From: CAYXSX01 sp964493095
GTDB taxonomy: Bacteria; Pseudomonadota; Alphaproteobacteria; Micavibrionales; Micavibrionaceae
Length of the DNA stretch: 31,887 nt
Direction of reading: 5' to 3'
Assembly (NCBI GenBank): GCA_964493095.1
Contig: CAZBNG010000018.1
Location: 1-31,887 of the forward strand
Shown here: positions 21,633-29,177 of the stretch, piece after piece
How the letters are laid out: each line of letters opens with the position of its first letter
Position numbering within the stretch: position 1 is the stretch's first letter
The notes under the pieces: model-generated
What the model was told of the DNA's origin: nothing
What the model saw: only the letters and a program-made list of their open reading frames with translations
Database searches by the model: none
Position numbers and translations under genes: made by a program

Positions 21633-22617
21633 GCAAGCGAAGGACTCAAAGGCCGTTATCTTTGGATTATCCGGCAAAACGTTAACCCCCGATGAAAAGG
21701 CGTTTTTTAAAGGCGCCAATCCCTTCGGATTTATCCTGTTTGCGCGCAACTGTGAAACCCCGGCGCAAGTGCGCGGGCTTACGGACGATCTGCGAGAAAC
21801 GGTTGGGCGCGAATGCCCCATCCTGATCGACCAGGAAGGCGGGCGCGTGCAGCGCCTTAAACCGCCGCAATGGCGGGCCTTTCCTCCGGCGCGGCAATTC
21901 GGTGAGAAAGCGGAAGAAAATCTGGAGCAAGCGCTTGAGAATTTAAGGTTTAACACGCTTCAGATGGCCGACGAACTGCGCGAGATCGGCGTGAATGTAA
22001 ACTGCACCCCGGTGATGGATGTGCTGTTCCCCGAAACGCATGAGATTATCGGCGACCGCGCCTTTGGAACCGACCCGGCGCTGATCGGACGGCTGGGTGT
22101 TTCTGTGTGCCGCCATTACCTCGCCGCCGGAATAACCCCTGTCATTAAACACATTCCGGGACATGGACGCGCGTGCAGCGATTCGCATCTCGAGCTTCCT
22201 GTTGTGGACACACCGCTGACGGAATTGCAGGAAACCGATTTCGTTCCTTTTCAGATAGCCGCACAAAGCGATGTCGGTGACGCCGTTTGGGCGATGAGCG
22301 CCCATGTCGTTTATAGTGCCATCGACCCGGACCATCCCGCCTCTACATCATCCAAAATCATTCACGATATTATTCGCAAGGAGATCGGTTTTAACGGCCT
22401 GCTAGTCAGCGACGATCTGGATATGAAGGCGCTCGATGCCTACGGCGATGCCGGGGATAAAGCCCGTGCCGTTCTTGATGCCGGGTGCGATATCGCCCTG
22501 CATTGCTCCGGAAACCTCAAAGACATGCAGAAAATCGCAAAAAACTGTCCGCAAATCGGCTCTGAGAGCCTTAAACGCTTGCAAAAAGCCGCGCAGTCGT
22601 CAAATATGGCGGCATAA
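21610..22617 (+). CDS. nagZ: Beta-N-acetylhexosaminidase (GH3)
   Basis: A cytoplasmic GH3 enzyme that removes GlcNAc from anhydro-muropeptides during peptidoglycan recycling. Motifs: DQEGGRVQRL (74-83), the NagZ catalytic loop KHIPGHG-(4)-DSH at about 180-193, and the nucleophile motif VSDDLDM at about 266-272. The start is uncertain: there is no ATG near the expected N-terminus. GTG 21610 (335 residues) and TTG 21619 both give a normal length and overlap the SPOR gene by 23 or 14 bases. I use GTG; AGAAG precedes it at suitable spacing. The frame is also open further upstream, but that would overlap the SPOR coding region much more. Confidence 0.92.
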   Translation: MAVLSFAEQAKDSKAVIFGLSGKTLTPDEKAFFKGANPFGFILFARNCETPAQVRGLTDDLRETVGRECPILIDQEGGRVQRLKPPQWRAFPPARQFGEKAEENLEQALENLRFNTLQMADELREIGVNVNCTPVMDVLFPETHEIIGDRAFGTDPALIGRLGVSVCRHYLAAGITPVIKHIPGHGRACSDSHLELPVVDTPLTELQETDFVPFQIAAQSDVGDAVWAMSAHVVYSAIDPDHPASTSSKIIHDIIRKEIGFNGLLVSDDLDMKALDAYGDAGDKARAVLDAGCDIALHCSGNLKDMQKIAKNCPQIGSESLKRLQKAAQSSNMAA

Positions 22618-22627
22618 TTTTATATAC

Positions 22628-22699
22628 GTCATTGCGAGGAGCGCAGCGACGCGGCAATCGTTCATGAAGAAGATTGCTTCACCTTCGGTTCGCAATGAC
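22628..22699. repeat. 72-bp intergenic palindromic repeat
   Basis: Ends GTCATTGCG (22628-22636) and CGCAATGAC (22691-22699) are exact inverted copies, with an inner GCAATC/GATTGC pair. The GTCATTGCGAGGAGCG type of repeat is familiar from many proteobacterial genomes as a dispersed element. It occupies almost the whole nagZ-scpA gap and ends 12 bases before the scpA ATG. Confidence 0.7.
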
Positions 22700-22711
22700 A
22701 GTTTGAGAAAT

Positions 22712-23572
22712 ATGGCCAACGAAGCACAATATTTTGAAGAAGATCCGCCGCGCACGCCTTTGAATCCGGCAGACGCGGGGCATGAGGCCGACGCCCTTTT
22801 GCTCAATATCGACGGGTTTGAAGGACCGATCAACGTCCTGCTGGAGCTTGCGCAAAAGCAAAAGGTCGATCTGACACAAATTTCGATCCTGCAACTGGTG
22901 CGACAATATCTCGAATTCATCGAACGCGCCAAGGCGCTTAATCTGGAACTGGCGGCGGAATATCTTGTTATGGCGGCATGGCTTGCCTACCTGAAATCGC
23001 GCCTGCTGCTGCCGCGCCACGAAGAAGATTCGGAAGTCAGCGCCGAGGACATGGCCGAGGCCCTGCAATTCCAGCTCCGTCGGCTGGAGGCCATGCAAAA
23101 CGCAGCGGAAAAACTCAAATCACGCCCGCAACTGGGGCAGCAGGTTTTCGCACGCGGCATGCCCGAGGGACTTTCCACCGTAACATCAACCCGCTGGGAA
23201 GTTTCTCTTTACGACATGTTAAAGGCTTACGGCGATATCCACCGCCGCAAGGACAGCGATCATTACGATCTGCCGACATACAACCTGATGTCCGCCGAAG
23301 ACGCGATGATGCGCGTCACCAAAATGCTCGGCGCGCTCCCCCGCAAGGGCCTGCAAAGCGTGTGGACCACACTGCAAAGTTTCCTGCCAGAAGGAATCAC
23401 CGACAGGCTTTTCGCCCGCTCCGCTTTGGCATCGACTCTGACCGCCGGGCTGGAGCTGGCCAAGCAGGGCAGGCTGGAGATAAAACAGGATGGACTCTTC
23501 CGCCCTATCTATATGCGCGCAATCAACGATGGCGGCGTTGACGGCCCGCCGCTTCTGGAGGCCGCCGAATAA
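22712..23572 (+). CDS. scpA: Segregation and condensation protein A
   Basis: The kleisin subunit of the SMC-ScpAB condensin complex, which organises and separates chromosomes. It has 286 residues from the ATG at 22712 (MANEAQYFEED). The frame is open further upstream, but that part lies within nagZ and the repeat element. INGFEGP-type start is present (LLNIDGFEGPINVLLELAQKQ), then VDLTQISILQLVRQYLEFI and AAEYLVMAAWLAYLKSRLLL, all N-terminal kleisin blocks. The C-terminal winged helix is seen in the region LQSFLPEGITDRLFARSALA with the closing FRPIYMRAIND. Its TAA overlaps the scpB ATG by one base (TAATG). GAGAAAT before the ATG is a weak ribosome binding site. Confidence 0.93.
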   Translation: MANEAQYFEEDPPRTPLNPADAGHEADALLLNIDGFEGPINVLLELAQKQKVDLTQISILQLVRQYLEFIERAKALNLELAAEYLVMAAWLAYLKSRLLLPRHEEDSEVSAEDMAEALQFQLRRLEAMQNAAEKLKSRPQLGQQVFARGMPEGLSTVTSTRWEVSLYDMLKAYGDIHRRKDSDHYDLPTYNLMSAEDAMMRVTKMLGALPRKGLQSVWTTLQSFLPEGITDRLFARSALASTLTAGLELAKQGRLEIKQDGLFRPIYMRAINDGGVDGPPLLEAAE

Positions 23573-24210
23573 TGAATAACGAGCATATCCGCATTCTTGA
23601 AGCGCTTCTGTTTGCCTCCGCCGAACCGCTGACGCCCAAGGCGCTGCACGAACGCATGCCCGAGGGCGCGGATGTCGGCGGCTGCCTGATGGAATTACAA
23701 AAACATTACGAAGGGCGCGGCGTTAACCTCGTGGAAATGGAGGGAGCATGGGCGCTGCGCACGGCTCCCGACCTGGGCGAAGCATTGCAAGTCGAACGCG
23801 ATGTGGAGCGGAAGCTCTCCCGCGCCGCGCTGGAGACGATGGCCATCGTTGCTTACCACCAGCCGATTACGCGCGCGGAAATCGAGAACATCCGCGGCGT
23901 GGCGACAAACCGCGGCACGCTGGACGCCCTGATCGAAGCGGGCTGGGTCAAGCCCGGACGCCGCCGCGAAACGCCGGGACGTCCTTTGACGTGGGTAACC
24001 ACTACGGCCTTCCTTGATCAATTCGCATTAGAGTCTATTATGGACCTTCCCGGACTCGACGATTTAAAAGCCTCTGGACTTTTGGACCGCCGCCCGGCTA
24101 TAGAAGCATTGCCTGAAACACCCGACATGTTCGACAGGCAGGTGGAAGTAGACACTGAAGAAGAAAACGAAACACAAAATAAAACCGAGGAAGTATTAGA
24201 GGATAGTTAA
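23572..24210 (+). CDS. scpB: Segregation and condensation protein B
   Basis: A winged-helix partner of ScpA in the SMC condensin complex. 212 residues. Characteristic blocks are ILEALLFASAEPLTPKAL at the start, WALRTAPDLGEAL, LSRAALETMAIVAYHQPITRAEIENIRGV (the ScpB core) and TLDALIEAGWVKPGRRRETPGRP. The C-terminal 40 residues are acidic and low in complexity. Start ATG 23572 overlaps the scpA stop by one base, so the two are translationally coupled. tatA starts directly after its stop codon, with AGAGGA inside the end of scpB as the tatA ribosome binding site. Confidence 0.94.
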   Translation: MNNEHIRILEALLFASAEPLTPKALHERMPEGADVGGCLMELQKHYEGRGVNLVEMEGAWALRTAPDLGEALQVERDVERKLSRAALETMAIVAYHQPITRAEIENIRGVATNRGTLDALIEAGWVKPGRRRETPGRPLTWVTTTAFLDQFALESIMDLPGLDDLKASGLLDRRPAIEALPETPDMFDRQVEVDTEEENETQNKTEEVLEDS

Positions 24211-24759
24211 ATGAGCCCGAGCCCCATACAGTTATTTCTGGTTATTCTGATCATCGTCGTGCTGTTCGGCGCAAGCCGCGTGCCGGCGATTGCCGAAAAT
24301 CTCGCCAAAGGCGTTAAAAGTTTCAAGCGCGGCCTGAAGGACGACGACGAACCGCAACAACCCAAAGCGGAAGACACGCCGCCCGCCCCTGCTCCCAAAC
24401 CGGTAGCAAAGAAAACTACGACAACGAAAAAAACAGCGGCGAAGAAAACAACAACGAAAAAGGCCGCAGCCAAAAAACCGGCAGCGAAAAAAACCGCTAC
24501 AAAGACCGCTACAAAGACCGCTACGAAAACAGCAGCTAAAAAAGCGCCCGCCAAAAAAACGGCCACTAAAACCACTGCTGCCAAAAAGCCTGCTGCTAAA
24601 AAGCCTGCTGCTAAAAAGGCCCCGGCCAAAAAAGCGACCACAAAGGCAACGGCAACAAAAACCACGACCAAAACCGCAGCCGCTAAAAAGCCGGCATCAA
24701 AGACTACGGCCAAAAAAACAACAGCTAAAAAAGCGACTGCCAAGAAAAGCGGTAAATAA
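24211..24759 (+). CDS. tatA: Tat translocase subunit TatA with long Lys/Ala/Thr-rich tail
   Basis: TatA forms the pore-like part of the twin-arginine translocase that exports folded proteins. Residues about 7-20 are the membrane helix (LFLVILIIVVLFG), and ASRVPAIAENLAKGVKSFKRGL is the amphipathic helix; both match TatA. The protein then continues for about 135 residues to 182. From about residue 66 on, the tail is made almost only of Lys, Ala, Thr and Pro (KKTTTTKKTAAKK, KKPAAKKPAAKK), like a histone H1 tail. Ordinary TatA proteins have about 60-90 residues. The frame is intact from the TatA core to the stop at 24757-24759, and tatB follows 2 bp later, so this is a real extension and not a second gene. 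Confidence 0.9.
   Translation: MSPSPIQLFLVILIIVVLFGASRVPAIAENLAKGVKSFKRGLKDDDEPQQPKAEDTPPAPAPKPVAKKTTTTKKTAAKKTTTKKAAAKKPAAKKTATKTATKTATKTAAKKAPAKKTATKTTAAKKPAAKKPAAKKAPAKKATTKATATKTTTKTAAAKKPASKTTAKKTTAKKATAKKSGK
24493..24612 (+). repeat. Short tandem DNA repeats within the TatA tail
   Basis: ACCGCTACAAAG occurs twice in tandem (24493-24504, 24505-24516), with a variant third copy to 24528. AAAAAGCCTGCTGCT occurs twice in tandem (24583-24597, 24598-24612). These in-frame units explain how the Lys/Ala/Thr tail could grow or shrink by slippage. Confidence 0.7.
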
Positions 24760-24761
24760 TC

Positions 24762-25130
24762 TTGTTGGACTTCGGGTTCGCTGAACTACTCGTCATCATC
24801 GCCGTTGCCGTTCTGGTTATCGGACCCGAAGAAATCCCCCCTATGATGCGTGCTCTCGGGCGCATAGTTCGTCGCCTTCAATATGTACGCTACGCCTTTT
24901 CCCAGCAGTTTGAAGATTTCATGCGCGAGCAGGATCTCGATGAATTGCGCAAATCCGTCAATTTCGAAGCGCGGGATAGCGACGAGGAAGATGACGAAAT
25001 TTTTGCGGCCCTTCCGGTAGAGAAACCGGAAAATAAAAAACCGAAACAAAAAAAAGCCGCCCCCAAAAAAACGGTTAAAAAACCGGTAGCGCGGAAAAAA
25101 GCCCCCGCCAAAAAGAAAGCAACAACGTGA
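24762..25130 (+). CDS. tatB: Tat translocase subunit TatB with short basic tail
   Basis: TatB, which with TatC recognises twin-arginine signal peptides. 122 residues. A TTG start at 24762 gives MLDFGFAELLVI, matching the usual M-F-D-I-G-F-S-E-L-L start; TTG 24765 is the alternative. The membrane helix is at about 8-20, then GPEEIPPMMRALGRIVRRLQYVR is the conserved hinge and amphipathic helix. The last 30 residues are Lys/Pro/Ala-rich (KKPKQKKAAPKKTVKKP), a shorter counterpart of the TatA tail. The stop overlaps the tatC GTG start by 4 bases. Confidence 0.92.
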   Translation: MLDFGFAELLVIIAVAVLVIGPEEIPPMMRALGRIVRRLQYVRYAFSQQFEDFMREQDLDELRKSVNFEARDSDEEDDEIFAALPVEKPENKKPKQKKAAPKKTVKKPVARKKAPAKKKATT

Positions 25131-25885
25131 GCAACGAAGGAAAAACACTGACGGATCACCTGACAGAGCTTCGCAAGCGTTTGCTCTGGGCCTTTTTGTT
25201 CATGGCAATAGGATCGGGTATCAGCTTTCTTTTCGTAGAAGACATTTACGGCTTTCTGGTCAAACCGCTTTCCGCCGCCATGGGGCCGGAAGACAGCCAC
25301 CGCCTGATTTACACCGGCCTGACGGAGGCCTTTTTCACCTATATCAAGGTCGCGTTTTTCAGCGGCATTTTTATCACCTTTCCTTTTCTGCTGCTACAGG
25401 TCTGGCTGTTTATCGCGCCGGGACTTTATAAAAACGAAAAACGCGCTTTCCTTCCCTTTTTTATCGCCACGCCGGTTCTGTTTTTCGCGGGCGGCGCCTG
25501 CGTTTATTACGGCGTCCTGCCCATGGCCTGGCCGTTCTTTTTAAGTTTCCAGAGCTCGGGCGTGGAAACCGCGCTGCCTATCCAGCTTGAAGCGCGCGTC
25601 AGCGAATACCTGGACCTGATCATGACGTTGATTTTCGCCTTCGGACTATGTTTCCAGCTTCCCGTCCTGCTCACTCTCATGGGACGCGCGGGATTGGTCA
25701 CGTCTAAAACGCTGGCGTCCAAACGCAAATACGCCATTGTAATCACCTTTACTATCGCCGCGTTTTTAACGCCGCCCGACGTCATATCGCAGGTTTTACT
25801 CGCCATCCCGATTCTCGGGCTTTACGAACTCTCGATCCTGTTGATCCGCCATGCCGAAAAACAAAACGCCTCTGGCGCTTTATAA
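25127..25885 (+). CDS. tatC: Tat translocase subunit TatC
   Basis: The polytopic core of the Tat translocase that binds twin-arginine signal peptides. 252 residues with six predicted membrane helices. Family blocks: LTDHLTELRKRLLWAF at the N-terminus, TEAFFTYIKVAFFSGIFITFPFLLLQVWLFIAPGLYKNEKR, FGLCFQLPVLLTLMGRAGLV and FTIAAFLTPPDVISQ with the closing ELSILL. It starts at GTG 25127 in a GTGA overlap with the tatB stop. The final 35 bases overlap the zapE start, consistent with one polycistronic unit. In many alphaproteobacteria serS follows tatC; it is absent here. Confidence 0.96.
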   Translation: MSNEGKTLTDHLTELRKRLLWAFLFMAIGSGISFLFVEDIYGFLVKPLSAAMGPEDSHRLIYTGLTEAFFTYIKVAFFSGIFITFPFLLLQVWLFIAPGLYKNEKRAFLPFFIATPVLFFAGGACVYYGVLPMAWPFFLSFQSSGVETALPIQLEARVSEYLDLIMTLIFAFGLCFQLPVLLTLMGRAGLVTSKTLASKRKYAIVITFTIAAFLTPPDVISQVLLAIPILGLYELSILLIRHAEKQNASGAL

Positions 25886-26972
25886 AAAAAAGACAAAAGA
25901 GGGCGCTCTTAAATCAGACGCGGCGCAGGAACGTGCCGCCTCTGAACTACAACGCCTTTATGATGAGCTGTTAGATCTGCACAACCGGCCCAAGAAGAGT
26001 TTTTTCGAGCGCGCCACGCGCTTCATTCTCCCCGCCGAAGCGCCGCCAAAGGGTGTTTATATCCATGGTGGCGTCGGGCGCGGCAAATCCATGCTGATGG
26101 ACATGTTCTTTGAATGCCTGCCTGACGACCTGCCCAGACGACGCGCGCATTTCCATGAATTTATGATCGAGGTGCATGATTACATTCACACGCGGCGTGA
26201 GGTGGACAACATCAGCGACGGAGTGGATGCCGCCCTGCCCGCCCTGGCGGCGCGAATCGCCGAACATACGCAGGTGCTGTGTTTCGATGAATTTCACGTC
26301 ACCGATGTCGCCGACGCGATGATCCTCGGGCGGCTTTTCACCGCGCTGTTTGATCTCGGGGTCATCACGGTCTGCACCAGCAACTGGCCGCCGGAACGCC
26401 TTTATGAGGGAGGATTGCAGCGTGACCGTTTCCTGCCCTTTATCGACCTTCTGAAAGAGCGTCTGGAAATTATCCATCTCGACAGCCCCACAGATTATCG
26501 CAAGCAATGCCTTGTGCAGGAAGGATCTTATTTCTGGCCGCTGGGAAAAGAAACGGAGACACGCATTGAGGGCGTATTCAGGCATTTCACCGACAGCGCC
26601 CCGGTAAAATCCGAAAGCTTTACCGTCAAGGGCCGCAAAATCAACGTGAAGACCGCCGCGAAAGGAGCCGCGCGGTTTACTTTCGCCCAGCTTTGCGAAA
26701 AACCGCACGGCGCAGAGGATTATCTCGGCATTACAAAACGATACAATGCCGTGTTTCTTGAAAACGTCCCCAAACTCGCGCCTAACAAACGCAACGAAGC
26801 CAAACGCCTGATGACCCTGATCGACGTGCTGTATGAAGCCGGAACAAAACTGGTGATCAGCGCCGATGTGCCCCCCGACCAAATTTACGGTGGAAAAGAC
26901 CATGCCTTCGAGTTCGAACGCACGATTTCCCGTTTACTTGAAATGCAATCCCTTGCATATTTGGAACGCTGA
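25851..26972 (+). CDS. zapE: ZapE/AFG1-family ATPase
   Basis: A P-loop ATPase of the AFG1/ZapE family, linked in E. coli to Z-ring dynamics at division. 373 residues. Walker A is GGVGRGKS (73-80) followed by MLMDMFFE, Walker B is LCFDEFHVTDVADAM (143-157), and HFHEFM at 100-105 is also typical. TVCTSNWPPERLYEGGLQRDRFLPFI is a strong family signature. The C-terminal QSLAYL is typical. The ATG at 25851 lies inside tatC (35-base overlap). In many alphaproteobacteria zapE sits directly upstream of mdh; here it is about 12 kb away. Confidence 0.94.
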   Translation: MPKNKTPLALYKKKTKEGALKSDAAQERAASELQRLYDELLDLHNRPKKSFFERATRFILPAEAPPKGVYIHGGVGRGKSMLMDMFFECLPDDLPRRRAHFHEFMIEVHDYIHTRREVDNISDGVDAALPALAARIAEHTQVLCFDEFHVTDVADAMILGRLFTALFDLGVITVCTSNWPPERLYEGGLQRDRFLPFIDLLKERLEIIHLDSPTDYRKQCLVQEGSYFWPLGKETETRIEGVFRHFTDSAPVKSESFTVKGRKINVKTAAKGAARFTFAQLCEKPHGAEDYLGITKRYNAVFLENVPKLAPNKRNEAKRLMTLIDVLYEAGTKLVISADVPPDQIYGGKDHAFEFERTISRLLEMQSLAYLER

Positions 26973-27036
26973 TCACCAAAAAAAACAAACGCATAAATTG
27001 CGTATTTCTTAGGAAATAAGGGGTTATCCTATAGGG

Positions 27037-28314
27037 ATGTTCAAGTTCTTTAAACGCTTCGCCAAACGGCCGCGTTCCCGGCGCGACCCCGTACGCTATG
27101 AGCGGGAAAAAGAACTGGCGCACTCGGAAAACACCAAAGAACGCGTTTCCCTGGCGCAGGATGCGCGCACGCATAAAGAAATTCTTTATTACCTCGCCGA
27201 TAAAGATCCCGATCCCGGCGTACGCCTTGCCCTGGCAAAGAACACGGAAATGCCCGTACATGCCTCCCCCATTCTGGCGCGCGACAGCAGCGAGGATGTA
27301 CGCCTTGCCCTGGCCCGCCGCCTTGTAGACCTGCTTCCCGGATTATCACAGGACCGCCATTCACAGCTTTATGCCTATGCCGTGCAAGCGCTGGGGACAC
27401 TGGCGCTGGACGAGGTTTTAAAAATCCGTGTGGCACTGTCCTCCACCCTGAAAGACCATGCTCACACGCCTCCCAAAATCGCCGGGCAACTCGCCCGCGA
27501 TGTGGAACGCNNNNNNNNNNAGGTTTCCGAGCCTATTTTGCGGGTCTGCGCGGCGCTTTCGGATCACGACCTGCTCGATATCCTGAAAAGCCACCCGGCC
27601 AGTTGGGTGGTGCAAAGCATTGCCGGACGAGAAAAAGTCAGCGGCGCCGTGTCCGAAGCGGTCATCGACGTAGAGGACGTTCCCGGCGGTAAAATTCTGC
27701 TGGAAAACAAGGGAGCGGAAATTGGCGAGGGCCTGCTCATGCATATCGTAGAGAAAGCGAAGACCTTTAAAGAATGGCAAAAACCCATGGTCAAGCGTGC
27801 TCACCTTCCCGTATCCGTTGCAAAAGAGCTGGCCACTTTTGTTGATGCCTCAGTACGCGATTTGCTGGTCAACCGCGCCGATTTCGACGAATTTACAACG
27901 GAAGAAATCGCCGCCGTGTTCCGCCGCCGCATAGAGTTTGCCAACGAGGAAACCGGCCATGACGAAACTCACGAAGAGCGCCTTGAGCGCCTGATAAAAG
28001 AGCACCGCCTCAACGAGGAGACGATTTCCGATTGCATCGCCATGCGCGACAACGATTTCCTGTTTTACGCCCTCGCCCACATGGTGGGAACGGATGAGGA
28101 AAACATGCGGAAAATTTTTGACATGAAGTCGGCCAAACCGGTTATCGCTATCGCATGGAAGGCGGAACTGTCCATGCGTATGGCGCTGCAACTGCAACAG
28201 GAGATCGCCCATGTGCCGCACAAACAACTTATTTACCCGCGCGACGGAACCGAGTACCCTTTTCCCGAGGAAGACATTATTTGGCAGCTTGAATTTTTAG
28301 GGCTAAAGCGCTGA
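27037..28314 (+). CDS. DUF2336-like protein (contains assembly gap)
   Basis: A 425-residue alphaproteobacterial-type protein with HEAT-like helical repeats (SLAQDARTHKEILYYLAD, VRLALAKN, VRLALARR), resembling DUF2336 proteins. These are of unknown function, though some have been studied as regulators. Ten N's at 27511-27520 fall after LARDVER; the frame stays open across them by chance of their number. Family members usually read LA-x-D-(2-4)-V-x-x-P-(V/I)-L here, and VSEPILRVCAALSDHDLLDIL follows the gap. The true gap is therefore probably very small. There is no signal peptide. GGGG and AGGG precede the ATG. It is separated from zapE by 64 bp. Confidence 0.75.
   Translation: MFKFFKRFAKRPRSRRDPVRYEREKELAHSENTKERVSLAQDARTHKEILYYLADKDPDPGVRLALAKNTEMPVHASPILARDSSEDVRLALARRLVDLLPGLSQDRHSQLYAYAVQALGTLALDEVLKIRVALSSTLKDHAHTPPKIAGQLARDVERXXXXVSEPILRVCAALSDHDLLDILKSHPASWVVQSIAGREKVSGAVSEAVIDVEDVPGGKILLENKGAEIGEGLLMHIVEKAKTFKEWQKPMVKRAHLPVSVAKELATFVDASVRDLLVNRADFDEFTTEEIAAVFRRRIEFANEETGHDETHEERLERLIKEHRLNEETISDCIAMRDNDFLFYALAHMVGTDEENMRKIFDMKSAKPVIAIAWKAELSMRMALQLQQEIAHVPHKQLIYPRDGTEYPFPEEDIIWQLEFLGLKR
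27511..27520. other. Assembly gap (10 N)
   Basis: Ten undetermined bases inside the DUF2336-like gene, presumably a placeholder from scaffolding. The true length is unknown. Confidence 0.95.
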
Positions 28315-28320
28315 TACAAA

Positions 28321-29100
28321 ATGAAAATAGTCTCATGGAACATAAACTCTCTTAAAGCAAGAGATGAACACGTAAAACGCTACCTGAAGGAAAGCGTACC
28401 CGATGTTTTGATGGTGCAGGAACTCAAAGGCATGGATTTTCCGGCAAGTAATTTTGAAGCGCTGGGCTACCATACTGCCGCAGTCACTCAGAAGACGTAT
28501 AACGGCGTGGCCGTATTTTCTAAAACCCCGGTCGATATGATATTGGACCGTCTTCCCGGCGATAAAGAGGACGAGCAGGCCCGTTATCTTGAATTTGAAA
28601 CCACTGGCCCGTTTAAAAAGAAACTGCGCCTGATCAATATCTATCTGCCCAACGGCAACCCGGTCGACAGCGAGAAGTATCCCTACAAGCTTGCGTGGAT
28701 GAAACGCCTGAAAAAACGCCTGAAAACCCTGCGCGAAGACGCCGTTGATTTTGCGATCGGGGGAGATTTCAACGTCATCCCGGAAGACCGCGATTGCTGG
28801 AACCCGAAGGTCTGGAGGGATGACGCCCTGTTCCGGCCCGAAACAAGGCGGGCCTTTCGCGCGCTCATTAATCTCGGCCTGACCGACGCCTTTCGCGCTT
28901 TTGATCCGCGCGCCGGACAATACACGTTCTGGGATTATCAGGCCGGCTGCTGGCAAAAGGATCACGGAATCCGTATTGATCATTTCCTGCTCTGCCCCGC
29001 TCTCGCCGACCGGCTCGTATCCTGCCACATCGACAGAGATCCGCGCGGATGGGACAAGCCCTCCGACCACACCCCCATCAGGATCGAGATCGGCGCATAA
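28321..29100 (+). CDS. xthA: Exodeoxyribonuclease III / AP endonuclease
   Basis: An exonuclease III family DNA repair enzyme that cuts at abasic sites and trims 3' ends. 259 residues. The active-site blocks are in order: SWNINSLKAR (5-14), VQELKG with the metal-binding Glu (usually LQETK), YLPNGNP, GGDFNVIPEDRDCWNP, RIDHFLLCP and the closing SDHTPIRIEI with its catalytic Asp-His. The start at 28321 lies 6 bases after the previous stop, so it is likely co-transcribed. Relatives are often found near erpA and dgt in alphaproteobacteria. Confidence 0.95.
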   Translation: MKIVSWNINSLKARDEHVKRYLKESVPDVLMVQELKGMDFPASNFEALGYHTAAVTQKTYNGVAVFSKTPVDMILDRLPGDKEDEQARYLEFETTGPFKKKLRLINIYLPNGNPVDSEKYPYKLAWMKRLKKRLKTLREDAVDFAIGGDFNVIPEDRDCWNPKVWRDDALFRPETRRAFRALINLGLTDAFRAFDPRAGQYTFWDYQAGCWQKDHGIRIDHFLLCPALADRLVSCHIDRDPRGWDKPSDHTPIRIEIGA

Positions 29101-29177
29101 TCATGCCGGAAAAGCCAAAACCGGTAGTGATTTACGCCGCAAGTCATGGTAGTTTTGAAAATAGAGGATTTTTTAAA

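Noticed and set aside
24207..24743. Minus-strand open frame of about 178 residues rich in Val, Phe and Ala, opposite tatA
   Set aside because: It is the antisense of the Lys/Ala/Thr tail codons (AAA, GCC, ACC); the hydrophobic sequence is a by-product and has no convincing start signal.
24403..24756. CRISPR-like or satellite repeat
   Set aside because: Repeat units are in frame with a continuous coding region and have no spacers of constant length.
24403..24759. Separate histone H1-like gene within the tatA region
   Set aside because: The Lys/Ala/Thr segment continues in the TatA frame without stop or a start with ribosome binding site, so it is a tail and not a separate gene.
25971..26903. 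Minus-strand open frame of about 310 residues opposite zapE
   Set aside because: Antisense shadow; the plus-strand gene has intact Walker motifs.
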